Shown here: positions 25,690 through 33,970 of the stretch, one piece after another | Numbering within the stretch: the stretch's first letter is position 1 | Layout of the letters: each line of letters starts with the position of its first letter | Assembly: GCF_006517235.1 (NCBI RefSeq) | Contig: NZ_CP041188.1 | Coordinates: 4,030,001-4,094,000 of the forward strand | Source of the DNA: Pseudarthrobacter sp. NIBRBAC000502772 | Lineage (GTDB): Bacteria; Actinomycetota; Actinomycetes; Actinomycetales; Micrococcaceae | Length of the DNA stretch: 64,000 bases | Direction: 5' to 3' | Program-made: the position numbers and the translations under genes | The notes under the pieces: model-generated | Told to the model about the DNA's origin: nothing | What the model saw: the letters and a program-made list of their open reading frames with translations, nothing else | Database searches by the model: none

Positions 25690-27078
25690 TCAGGCGCTCA
25701 GTTCCGCTTCCAGCCGCTCAAGATCGGCGACGACGGCGGCCCGCTTGGGCGAGCGCGCCGGCAGCAGCTTCAGGGCGACGGTCCGGACGTCGACGTCGTC
25801 CCTCGCCTCCGGCAGGGCCGCGTACTTGAGCAGCGTCTCGGCACTGCCGTCCGTCAGGACCGCTTCGCGCATGAGCGAGGAGACCCTGTCGCGGAGGTCG
25901 ATGATGCCCGGCGCTTCGGAGCGTGGCAGCACCGCGCCGCGGTAGATTTCCAGCGCAATGCGGTGGGCGCCGCGCTGCAGGCAGTTCAGCACCTGACCGC
26001 TGTCCGGGACCAGGTCCATGGTGAGTTTGTATGGCCTGGATTCGGGGACGGCGGCCGGGTTGAGCTGCTGGAGGATCTTGCGCAGCCGGACCATTTCCGC
26101 GCGGAGCGTCATGGTGGGGCCGTCGCCCGGGTAGAGCAGGACACTGAGCTCCTCGGCGCTCAGCCCGTCCGGGTGGGTGCTGAGCAGGGCGAGGATTTCA
26201 CTGTGCCGGGCGGACAGCGCCACCGTTTTGCCTTCGATGCTGAGCAATGCCTGGTCGCGGCCCAGAAGCTGCAGGCTGTTGCGGTACAGGCTGCCTTCCT
26301 TGGCGCCGCCCGCTCCCCCGGCCCGCGCCGAATCCGATCTGGCCGCCGAACTGGCGTTCCGCCGTCGGGCCGGCCGGCTGGCAAGGGTGGCCGCCAGCTG
26401 CAGCCGCTCAACACGGAGCTGCGCCTGCGCGGCAGCGACGGTTGCCTCGACGAGCGACAGCGTGTGGGGCGCCACGGCACTGGCTTTGCCCGTGATGTCC
26501 ACAACGCCCAGCAGCGCACCGGAATCCGGGTCGTGGAACGGGACGGCGGTGCAGCTCCACGCGTGCACGGACCGCTGGTAATGCTCCGCCCCGGAAATCT
26601 GGATGCCGCGGCCCAGGGCCAGGGCAGTGCCGGGAGCGCTGGTGCCCACGGTGGCCTCTGACCAGTCGGCGCCCGGCACGAACATCATGCCTTCGGCACG
26701 GCGCTGCAGGGCCGGATCGCCTTCCACCCAGAGCAGCCGGCCCACTTCGTCACCCACGGCAACGAGCAAGCCGCTGTCGTGGCTCGGCTGGACCAGGAGT
26801 TTGTGGATCACGGGCATGATGCTGGCCAGGGGGTGCTGCCGCCGGTATTCCTCGAGCTCGTCGGTGTCCAGGGCAAGGGGCGCTTCGGGGTTGTCCGGGT
26901 TGGCTTTCAACTTGGCGGACCGCTGCCAGGATTCCCGGATCAGCCTGCGCAGGCCGGGGATTTCCGGTGTGCCCGGAAACGCATGGGCGTCGAGCTGCTC
27001 ATGGGCGGCCAGGGCATGACGCTGGGCAAGTGCAATTGCTTCGCCGCCGGACGTCGGCGGCAGGATCAGGTTCCTCAT
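25690..27078 (-). CDS. GAF-domain transcriptional regulator (AcoR-like sensor, no sigma-54 module)
   Basis: A 462-residue regulator. Residues ~40-230 match the N-terminal sensor of AcoR-type activators: LRRLIRESWQRS is followed by a GAF domain, then FVPGADWSEATVGTSAPGTA and HAWSCTAVPFHDPDSGALLG. The AAA+ sigma-54 domain found in AcoR is absent. Instead the C-terminal half (~270-380) looks like a winged-helix module (ALSARHSEILALLSTHPDGL, LRAEMVRLRKIL) followed by a helical tail. It probably senses an alcohol, aldehyde or related metabolite and activates the downstream aldehyde dehydrogenase and adhP genes. Confidence 0.8.
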   Translation of the reverse strand: MRNLILPPTSGGEAIALAQRHALAAHEQLDAHAFPGTPEIPGLRRLIRESWQRSAKLKANPDNPEAPLALDTDELEEYRRQHPLASIMPVIHKLLVQPSHDSGLLVAVGDEVGRLLWVEGDPALQRRAEGMMFVPGADWSEATVGTSAPGTALALGRGIQISGAEHYQRSVHAWSCTAVPFHDPDSGALLGVVDITGKASAVAPHTLSLVEATVAAAQAQLRVERLQLAATLASRPARRRNASSAARSDSARAGGAGGAKEGSLYRNSLQLLGRDQALLSIEGKTVALSARHSEILALLSTHPDGLSAEELSVLLYPGDGPTMTLRAEMVRLRKILQQLNPAAVPESRPYKLTMDLVPDSGQVLNCLQRGAHRIALEIYRGAVLPRSEAPGIIDLRDRVSSLMREAVLTDGSAETLLKYAALPEARDDVDVRTVALKLLPARSPKRAAVVADLERLEAELSA

Positions 27079-27143
27079 CGAACTCCCATCGGTCCTGCAA
27101 GTCTACGGCCGCCGGCGCGAAGCCTCCAGCGCCAGCCCCTCTT

Positions 27144-27198
27144 GCGCGAACGGACACTTGAGGCCCCTCTGGCTGGGGCCTCAAGTGTCCGTGCGCGC
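27144..27198 (-). terminator. Long-stem terminator of the first FprA gene (repeat family C)
   Basis: A 16-nt perfect stem (GGACACTTGAGGCCCC at 27152-27167 and complement at 27175-27190), extended by GCGCGAAC/GTGCGCGC flanks. It lies 23 nt from the fprA stop. A homologous element is at 30837-30900. Confidence 0.82.
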
Positions 27199-27220
27199 TG
27201 CCTGGGTGGGTGACGCTGGG

Positions 27221-28675
27221 TCAGGCGCGGGAGATGTTGATCATTTCCTCGCGCGGGACGACTTTGATGCGTTCACGCACGACGGCGGCGGTCCCGTCGG
27301 CGCCTGTCTCGCCTTCCGTCCACGCGGCGCCGAGGGCTGCTTCGTGCGCGTCCAGCTTGATCCAGCCCTCCCAGGTGGTGAACTCGATGCCGCGCTCCGT
27401 CAGGAGGTCGATGATGGCCTGCGGGTCCGGGTTCTGGGCGGGTGGCAGGGTGAGCCTGTCCTCCAGCAGGAAGCCGATGGTCTCCAGGGCGTCGCCCTTG
27501 GTGTGCCCGATCAGGCCGACCGGCCCGCGCTTGATCCAGCCGGTGGCGTAGATTCCGGGGACGGGGTTGCCGTCGGCGTCGAGCACGCGGCCGCCCTCGT
27601 TGGGGATCACTCCGCGTTTGGCGTTGTACTCCAGCTCGTCCAGTGGCGAACCGTGGTAGCCGATGGCGCGGTACACGGCCTGGACGGGGTAGTCCACAAA
27701 CTCGCCCGTGCCTTTGACGTTGCCAGTGCCATCCAGCTCCATCCGCTCAAACTTGATGCCGGCCACCCGGCCGGACCCGCCGTCGTCGGGGTCCTGGTAG
27801 ATCTCCACCGGGCTGTGCAGGAAGTGCAGGTGCAGGCGGCGGGAGGACGGCTCTTCCGCTTCGGCGTGCTCCTCCACGAGCCAGTTGGTCAGCGTGTTCA
27901 CCATGGTTTTGATCTGGTTGTTGCTGCGGATGGCGTCATCGGAGGCTTCGTCGAACTCGAAGTCCTCCGGGTACAGGACAATGTCCACGTCCTTCATGTG
28001 GCTCAGCTCGCGCAGTTCCAGCGGCGTGAATTTGACCTGTGCCGGGCCGCGGCGGCCGAAGACGTGGACGTCCGTGACCGGGGAGTTCTTCAGGCCCTGG
28101 TAGACGTTGTCCGGGATTTCGGTGGTGAGGAGTTCATCGGGGTGCTTGACCAGCATCCGGGCCACGTCCAGCGCCACGTTGCCGTTGCCGATCACGGCGA
28201 TTTCCTTGGCATCCAGCGGCCAGTCGCGGGGAACGTCCGGGTGGCCGTCGTACCAGGACACAAAGTCGGCGCCGCCGAACGAACCCTGCAGCTCGATGCC
28301 GGGGATGTCCAGGTCCGCGTCCTTGATGGCGCCGGTGGAGAAGATCACGGCGTCGTAGAAGGCGCGGAAGTCATGGAGGGTGAGGTCGCGGCCGTACGTG
28401 ACGTTGCCCAGGAAGCGGATGTCGCCCCGGTCCAGGACCTTGTGCAGGGCGTTCACGATGCCCTTGATGCGCGGGTGGTCGGGGGCCACGCCGTAGCGGA
28501 TCAGGCCGTACGGGGCGGGGTAAGCCTCAAAAAGGTCGATACTGACCTCAAAATCGCCGTCCTTGACGCCGTTGGACTTGGTCAGGATATCCGCCGCGTA
28601 AACACCCGCCGGTCCCGCACCCACAATGGCAACGCGGAGTGGACGTTTGGAGGTGGTTTCGGCTGGGTTGGACAC
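27221..28675 (-). CDS. FprA-type ferredoxin/NADP+ reductase (first copy)
   Basis: A 484-residue flavoprotein of the adrenodoxin-reductase-like family. The FAD motif is VAIVGAGPAGVYAA, the NADP motif is IAVIGNGNVALDVARM, and the C-terminal ATGWIKRGPVGLIGHTKGDA is the family hallmark. It transfers electrons between NADPH and ferredoxin. The start is the GTG at 28675, preceded by GAAGGG. A close paralogue is at 41451-42917; this copy lies away from the sulfur genes, so it may serve other ferredoxin-dependent enzymes. Confidence 0.92.
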   Translation of the reverse strand: MSNPAETTSKRPLRVAIVGAGPAGVYAADILTKSNGVKDGDFEVSIDLFEAYPAPYGLIRYGVAPDHPRIKGIVNALHKVLDRGDIRFLGNVTYGRDLTLHDFRAFYDAVIFSTGAIKDADLDIPGIELQGSFGGADFVSWYDGHPDVPRDWPLDAKEIAVIGNGNVALDVARMLVKHPDELLTTEIPDNVYQGLKNSPVTDVHVFGRRGPAQVKFTPLELRELSHMKDVDIVLYPEDFEFDEASDDAIRSNNQIKTMVNTLTNWLVEEHAEAEEPSSRRLHLHFLHSPVEIYQDPDDGGSGRVAGIKFERMELDGTGNVKGTGEFVDYPVQAVYRAIGYHGSPLDELEYNAKRGVIPNEGGRVLDADGNPVPGIYATGWIKRGPVGLIGHTKGDALETIGFLLEDRLTLPPAQNPDPQAIIDLLTERGIEFTTWEGWIKLDAHEAALGAAWTEGETGADGTAAVVRERIKVVPREEMINISRA

Positions 28676-28755
28676 CGGGAGCCCTTCTGGAAGGAGGATA
28701 TCGCGCCGGAGGCGCTTAGTGCAGTGCACAGCGCAGTTGCGCACAATGTCCCATT

Positions 28756-29751
28756 CTAAATGTGTTGCAGCGGCACTACCTCGCTTTCCCGGTACAGCAG
28801 CGCCCGCAGCTCGGCTTCCGCGGAGTCCAGGCGTTTGGGGTCGATGGTCTCCCCCGCGGCAAAGTGGTCCAGCAGCCGGGGGTCAACATAGCTCTTCCGG
28901 GCGATCGACGGCGTGTTCCCCAGCACCGCGGCAGCCTCCAGCATGGCCACGCTGATGGCGCCCTTCCGCGCCGTAACGGTCGGTTGCGGGCCGCTGCGTG
29001 CCAGGCTGACGGCGGCGGCTACCGTCCCGTGCAGGGTCCGGAAGTCCTTGGCGGTGAAGTCCAGGCCCGTCCGCTCCTTGACGTAGGCATTGATGTCCGC
29101 GCTGGTGACCGGTCGCCAGGTCCGGCCCTCCTTGAACGCCAGCAGCCTGGCATTTCCACCGCGGCGCTTGAGCATCCGCACCAGGGCGGAGAGGTCGGCG
29201 TCGTGGATTTCCGACTCCCAGTCCTTCCCGCTCTTGGCCGGGAACCTCAGCTCCAGGCACTCGTTGCGGACGTGGACATGCGCACACAGGAGCGTGGCCA
29301 GGCCGCGGCTGCCGTTCTCGTTGGTGTACCGCTCGGACCCCACCCGCAGGGACCCGCTGTCCAGCATCCGGAAGGCCGCCGCCAGGACACGTTCGCGGCT
29401 GGGGCCGTCGCTGCGCAGGTCCAGGGTGACCAGCCGGCGGGCGGTGGGCAGCGACTCGGCCAGCTGCAGGGCGCGGTCGAACTTCACGCGGTCTTTCCGC
29501 TCCCGCCAGGCGGGGTGGTAGATGTACTGCCGCCGGCCCACCGCATCGAGGCCTGTCGCCTGGATGTGCCCGTTGTCGAACGGCGCAATCCAGACGTCGG
29601 TCCAGGCCGGCGGGATGCCGATGCTTTCCAGCCGTTCCCGGACAGGCCCCTGCTGCAGTACGGAGCCGTCCAGGTCCCGGTAGCTGAAGCCCGTCCCGGC
29701 GGGCACGCGACGGTAGCCGCGGCCGTTGGTGTTGCTGCGGCGGAGCCTCAC
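28756..29751 (-). CDS. DNA topoisomerase IB
   Basis: A 331-residue poxvirus-like type IB topoisomerase. An N-terminal domain (RRVPAGTGFSYRDLDG...IPPAWTDVWIAP) is followed by the catalytic domain with KDFRTLHGT and the nucleophile Tyr in IARKSYVDPRL; a conserved Lys-rich HVHVRNECLELRFPAKSGK block is present. It relaxes supercoils through a 3'-phosphotyrosine intermediate. Start GTG at 29751, which overlaps the TGA of an 11-codon reading frame (29748-29783); translation may be coupled. Confidence 0.9.
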   Translation of the reverse strand: MRLRRSNTNGRGYRRVPAGTGFSYRDLDGSVLQQGPVRERLESIGIPPAWTDVWIAPFDNGHIQATGLDAVGRRQYIYHPAWRERKDRVKFDRALQLAESLPTARRLVTLDLRSDGPSRERVLAAAFRMLDSGSLRVGSERYTNENGSRGLATLLCAHVHVRNECLELRFPAKSGKDWESEIHDADLSALVRMLKRRGGNARLLAFKEGRTWRPVTSADINAYVKERTGLDFTAKDFRTLHGTVAAAVSLARSGPQPTVTARKGAISVAMLEAAAVLGNTPSIARKSYVDPRLLDHFAAGETIDPKRLDSAEAELRALLYRESEVVPLQHI

Positions 29752-29783
29752 GGGACGGCAACCTGCGGGGTCATCGGTTCCAT
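29748..29783 (-). CDS. Putative 11-residue leader peptide of topoisomerase IB
   Basis: The ATG at 29783 opens a frame MEPMTPQVAVP whose stop overlaps the topoisomerase start as GTGA. TACGCT ends 7 nt upstream of the ATG, so the transcript could begin at this codon. The topoisomerase GTG would then be reached by termination-reinitiation. Inference from spacing only. Confidence 0.35.
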   Translation of the reverse strand: MEPMTPQVAVP

Positions 29784-29844
29784 GAAGGAAAGCGTACTGA
29801 CTTTCGACTGGAATACGCGTCCATCAACTGGTGTTATTGGTTAG

Positions 29845-30831
29845 GTGTCTACTCCCCCTGAAACCGACTCTTTACCCAAGACCGCTGTGACCGCGCCAGC
29901 AGGTCCCAAGGCAGTAGACAAGGAGACGACGGCGGGAGTCCTGTTCGGTTTCGGCGCGTACGGGCTGTGGGGGCTGCTCCCCCTGTACTTCTTTGCGCTG
30001 ATGCCCGCCGGTGCGGTGGAGATAGTGGCCAACCGCGTGGTGTGGTCGCTGCTCTTCTGCGTCCTCCTGATCACGGTCACCCGGTCCTGGCGTGCGCTGG
30101 CAGCAGCCTTCCGCGACCGTTCTGTGTTCGGCACCCTCGCCATCGCGGCCGCACTCATTGCCGTGAACTGGCTGACCTATACCTACGGCGTCACCACCGG
30201 CCAGGCCGTCGAAGCCGCCCTGGGCTACTTCATCAACCCCCTGGTCTCGGTCCTCCTGGGTGTGTTCGTCCTGAAGGAGAAGCTGCGCCCCCTCCAGTGG
30301 GCCGCCGTCGGAATCGGTTTTGTAGCGGTGGGCGTGCTCACGGTGAGCTACGGCAAACTGCCCTGGATCGCCCTGACGCTGGCCGTCAGCTTTGGCCTGT
30401 ACGGGTTCGTGAAGAAGCGCGTTGGCCCGAAGGTGGACGCGGTGACCAGCCTCAGCGTGGAAACCATTGTGCTTGCCCCTGTCGCCGCGGCCACCATGGT
30501 GTTCCTCGGCGTCAGCGGCTCGGCCACCCTGGCCAGCCAGGGCCCCGGGCACTTCTGGCTCCTGGTGGCGTCCGGCGTGATCACCGCGGTGCCGCTGCTG
30601 TTCTTCGGTGCGTCGGCCCGCCGGCTGCCCATGACCACCATCGGGCTGCTGCAGTATGTTGCCCCGCTCCTGCAGTTCATCGTGGCGCTGGTGGTGTTCC
30701 AGGAAGCCATGACCACCAGCCGCTGGATCGGCTTCGGTGTGGTGTGGCTGGCCCTGCTGGTGCTGACCGTCGACATGCTCCGGATGGCAGGCAAGAACTC
30801 AAGGGCCAGGAAGCGGGCCCGCGCCTCATAG
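29845..30831 (+). CDS. rarD: RarD/EamA-family permease
   Basis: A 328-residue membrane protein with ten predicted helices in two EamA repeats. AGVLFGFGAYGLWGLLPLYF at the start and EIVANRVVWSLLFC are RarD hallmarks; the sequence ends in a short basic tail. RarD members export or import small metabolites; in E. coli the gene is linked to chloramphenicol sensitivity but the substrate is unknown. Start GTG at 29845, with no good ribosome site. Convergent with gabT. Confidence 0.88.
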   Translation: MSTPPETDSLPKTAVTAPAGPKAVDKETTAGVLFGFGAYGLWGLLPLYFFALMPAGAVEIVANRVVWSLLFCVLLITVTRSWRALAAAFRDRSVFGTLAIAAALIAVNWLTYTYGVTTGQAVEAALGYFINPLVSVLLGVFVLKEKLRPLQWAAVGIGFVAVGVLTVSYGKLPWIALTLAVSFGLYGFVKKRVGPKVDAVTSLSVETIVLAPVAAATMVFLGVSGSATLASQGPGHFWLLVASGVITAVPLLFFGASARRLPMTTIGLLQYVAPLLQFIVALVVFQEAMTTSRWIGFGVVWLALLVLTVDMLRMAGKNSRARKRARAS

Positions 30832-30836
30832 TACGA

Positions 30837-30900
30837 GCGCGAAAGAACACTTGAAGCCCCGGAAACGTGAGTTTCCAGGGCCTCAAGTGTTCGTTCGCGC
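30837..30900. terminator. Bidirectional terminator rarD/gabT (repeat family C)
   Basis: GAACACTTGAAGCCC at 30845-30859 pairs with 30878-30892 (one mismatch). An inner hairpin GGAAAC-GTGA-GTTTCC sits at 30861-30876 and the outer flanks are GCGCGAAA/GTTCGCGC. Homologous to 27144-27198. Confidence 0.82.
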
Positions 30901-30935
30901 CGTTGCGAGGGGGCGCTAACTCTGTGGGGTGGGTC

Positions 30936-32306
30936 CTAGGCGTTGGCCTTGATGGCCGCGGCCAGGACGTCCAGGCCGTCGTTCAGCAGGTCGTCGGTGA
31001 TGACCAGCGGGGGCAGCAGGCGGATGACGTTGCCGTAGGTGCCGCAGGTGAGGATGATGACACCCTCCTTGAGGCAGGCAGCGGCCACAGCCTTGGTCAG
31101 CTCCGGGTTGGGCTCCTTGGAACCGGCCTGGACCAGTTCCACGGCCAGCATCGCGCCGCGGCCGCGGATGTCGCCGATCACGGACTTCCCGGCGCCGGCC
31201 AGTTCGGCCTGCAGTTCCTGCAGGCGTCCCGTGGCGAGCTGCTCAATGTGGCGGGCGCGCCCCGCGAGGTCGTACTCCTCCATGGACCCGATCGCGGCCA
31301 ATGCGGCAGCGCACGCCACCGGGTTGCCGCCGTAGGTGCCGCCCAGTCCGCCCGGGTGGACGGCGTCGAGCAGGTCAGCACGGCCGGTGATCGCGGAGAG
31401 CGGCATGCCGCCCGCGATGCCCTTGGCCATGGTGATGATGTCCGGGACAACGTCCTCGTGGTTGACGGCGAACCATTCGCCGGTGCGGCAGAAGCCGGAC
31501 TGGACCTCGTCGGCGATGAACACCACGCCGTTGGCCTTGGCCCAGGCGGCCAGCGCGGGGAGGAAGCCCTCGGCGGGGACGATGAAGCCGCCCTCGCCCT
31601 GGATGGGTTCGATGATGATCGCGGCAACCTGGTCGCCGCCGATCTGCTTCTCGATCATGGTGATGGCGCGCTTGGCGGCCTCGGCACCGGTGATCGAGGG
31701 GTTCTCCTCGCGGTACGGGTAGCTCATAGGCATGCGGTAGACCTCGGGCGCGAACGGGCCGAAGTTGGTCTTGTACGGCATGGCCTTCGCGGTCAGCGCC
31801 ATGGTCAGGTTGGTGCGGCCGTGGTACGCGTGGTCAAAGGCGACGACGGCGTCACGCCCGGTGGCGAGGCGGGCCACCTTGACGGCGTTCTCCACTGCCT
31901 CGGCGCCGGAGTTGAACAGCACGGTCCGCTTCTCGTGGTCGCCCGGGGTCAGGCGGTTGAGCTGCTCGGCAAGTGCCACGTAGCTTTCGTACGGGGTGAC
32001 CATAAAGCAGGTGTGCGTGAAGTGCTCCACGGCTTCCTTCACGGCCCCGACGACGGCGGGATCGGACGCGCCGACGCTGGTCACCGCGATGCCCGAGCCG
32101 AGGTCGATGAAGGAGTTGCCGTCGACGTCGTGGATGATGCCGCCGTCGGCGTCCGCAACGTAGACGGGAACGGCGGACGCGACGCCCGCGGCGACCACTG
32201 CCTTGCGGCGCTCGGTCAGGGCGATGGACTTGGGGCCCGGGAAGTCGGCCTGGACACGGCGCTTCTGTTCCAGGCGGAAGGTGATTTCACTTGCTGTGGT
32301 GCTCAT
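30936..32306 (-). CDS. gabT: 4-Aminobutyrate-2-oxoglutarate transaminase
   Basis: A 456-residue class III aminotransferase. Present are VFNSGAEAVENAVKVAR-like PLP-phosphate contacts (VLFNSGAEAVENAVKVARLA), FDHAYHGRTNLTMALT, VFIADEVQSGFCRTG and the PLP-lysine in ITMAKGIAGGMPLSA. It transfers the amino group of GABA to 2-oxoglutarate, giving succinic semialdehyde. It is downstream of the aminobutyraldehyde dehydrogenase gene on the same strand and next to a PucR regulator, which together suggest putrescine/GABA catabolism. Confidence 0.93.
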   Translation of the reverse strand: MSTTASEITFRLEQKRRVQADFPGPKSIALTERRKAVVAAGVASAVPVYVADADGGIIHDVDGNSFIDLGSGIAVTSVGASDPAVVGAVKEAVEHFTHTCFMVTPYESYVALAEQLNRLTPGDHEKRTVLFNSGAEAVENAVKVARLATGRDAVVAFDHAYHGRTNLTMALTAKAMPYKTNFGPFAPEVYRMPMSYPYREENPSITGAEAAKRAITMIEKQIGGDQVAAIIIEPIQGEGGFIVPAEGFLPALAAWAKANGVVFIADEVQSGFCRTGEWFAVNHEDVVPDIITMAKGIAGGMPLSAITGRADLLDAVHPGGLGGTYGGNPVACAAALAAIGSMEEYDLAGRARHIEQLATGRLQELQAELAGAGKSVIGDIRGRGAMLAVELVQAGSKEPNPELTKAVAAACLKEGVIILTCGTYGNVIRLLPPLVITDDLLNDGLDVLAAAIKANA

Positions 32307-32326
32307 GGGGGTTTCCTTTCAGGGCC

Positions 32327-32376
32327 CGGTGATCGAGCCTGTCGAGATCCAGGGTTTCGACAAGCTCAACCACCGG
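32327..32376. repeat. Inverted repeat of the TTTCGACAGGCTCAACC type
   Basis: CCGGTGATCGAGCCTGTCGA at 32327-32346 and TTTCGACAAGCTCAACCACC at 32355-32374 form imperfect inverted arms. This dispersed palindromic element is common in Arthrobacter and related actinobacteria. Here it lies between gabT and the upstream dehydrogenase gene, ending 7 nt before the latter's stop. Confidence 0.75.
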
Positions 32377-32382
32377 AAGTAA

Positions 32383-33822
32383 TTAGGCGTCGAGTGCGCT
32401 CATGACGTGCTTGATGCGCGTGTAGTCCTCGACCCCGTACATGGAGAGGTCCTTGCCGTAGCCGGACTGCTTGAAGCCGCCGTGCGGCATTTCGGCCGTC
32501 AGGAGGATGTGCGTGTTGATCCACACCGCGCCGAAGTCCAGGTCGCGGCTCATCCGCATGGCCGTGCCGTGGTCGGACGTCCAGACGCTGGAGGCGAGGG
32601 CGTATTCGACGTCGTTCGCCAGCTCGAGTGCCTCCGCCTCGGAGGAGAACTTCTGCACCGTGATGACCGGGCCGAAGGTTTCCTGCTGGACGATGTCGTC
32701 CGTCTGCTTGGCGCCGGTGACGATGGTGGGTTCGAAGAAGAAGCCCTTGTCCCCGGCGCGGTGGCCGCCCGTGACAATTTTGCAGTTTTCCGGCAGGTGC
32801 TCCACCACGGAGGTGACGGCGTTGAAGTGGTTCACGTTGTTCAGCGGGCCGAAGTAGTTGTCTTCGTCGTTCTGCGAGCCGGTGTGCAGGGTCTTGGTGT
32901 GTTCCACCATCGCTGCCACGACGTCGTCGTGGACCGAATCCTCCACCAGCACCCGGGTGATGGCGGTGCAGTCCTGGCCGGCGTTGAAGAACGCGAACTC
33001 GGCGATGGCCGCGGCGCTCTTCTTGATGTCGGCGTCCTTGAACACGATGGCCGGGGCCTTGCCTCCGAGCTCCAGGTGGGCGCGCTTGAGGCCCTTCGCG
33101 GCTCCGGAGGCCACGGCGATGCCGGCGCGGACCGAGCCCGTGATGGAGACCAGGCCGGGGACCCGGTGTTCCACCATCATGGCTCCGGTTTCGCCGGTTC
33201 CCAGCACCACGTTCAGCACGCCGGCAGGCAGGATGTCGCCGGCCAGGCGGGCCAGCACCAGGGTGGATTCGGGGGTGGTGTCGGAGGGCTTGAGGACCAC
33301 GGTGTTGCCGGCCGCGAGCGCAGGGCCGATCTTCCAGATGGCCATCAGGAACGGGTAGTTCCAGGGGGCAACCTGGGCCACCACACCGATGGGTTCGCGG
33401 CGCACGTAGGAGGTGTGGCCTTCGAAGTACTCGCCCGCGGACTTGCCTTCCAGGATGCGCGCGGCACCGGCGAAGAAGCGGAGCTGGTCGGCGCCGGCGG
33501 CAATTTCCTCGGAGGCAATCAGGGAGCGGACCTGACCGGTGTTGCGGTGCTGGGCTTCCACAAGTTCGTCGCTGTGGGCTTCAACGGCGTCCGCAAGCTT
33601 GAGCAGCATCAGCTGGCGCTGCCCGGGGGTGACGTGCTTCCAGGTCTTGAAAGCGTCCTTGGCCGCGGTCATGGCGGCGTCGACGTCGGCCTGGATGGAG
33701 ACGGGAGACTGCGCCACTACCTCGCCGTTAGTGGGATTAACGATGTCCAGCAGGGCGGTGCCCGCGGGCGTGACGAACTCACCATTGATGAAGTTCTGCA
33801 AGGTATGAACCACGGTGTACAA
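32383..33822 (-). CDS. patD: Gamma-aminobutyraldehyde dehydrogenase
   Basis: A 479-residue aldehyde dehydrogenase: PWNYPFLMAIWKIGPALAAG, general base in HLELGGKAPAIVF, catalytic Cys in FFNAGQDCTAITR. The close match to PatD/YdcW-type sequences and the position immediately before gabT suggest it oxidises 4-aminobutanal to GABA. The start is ATG at 33822 with AAAGAGGTTGTAC upstream. Divergent from the PucR gene. Confidence 0.9.
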   Translation of the reverse strand: MYTVVHTLQNFINGEFVTPAGTALLDIVNPTNGEVVAQSPVSIQADVDAAMTAAKDAFKTWKHVTPGQRQLMLLKLADAVEAHSDELVEAQHRNTGQVRSLIASEEIAAGADQLRFFAGAARILEGKSAGEYFEGHTSYVRREPIGVVAQVAPWNYPFLMAIWKIGPALAAGNTVVLKPSDTTPESTLVLARLAGDILPAGVLNVVLGTGETGAMMVEHRVPGLVSITGSVRAGIAVASGAAKGLKRAHLELGGKAPAIVFKDADIKKSAAAIAEFAFFNAGQDCTAITRVLVEDSVHDDVVAAMVEHTKTLHTGSQNDEDNYFGPLNNVNHFNAVTSVVEHLPENCKIVTGGHRAGDKGFFFEPTIVTGAKQTDDIVQQETFGPVITVQKFSSEAEALELANDVEYALASSVWTSDHGTAMRMSRDLDFGAVWINTHILLTAEMPHGGFKQSGYGKDLSMYGVEDYTRIKHVMSALDA

Positions 33823-33970
33823 CCTCTTTCATAGGGAACATCAGCTGCGAAGCGGATGGTTGCGACTGCCTTGAGCCTATGCCAGCACCTTCCCCCCGGG
33901 GAATAGCCACTTGCACACCCTTGGCCGCAATGTTTAGTGCGGTTGACCAGCGTCCGTCTATCCTTGTTCC

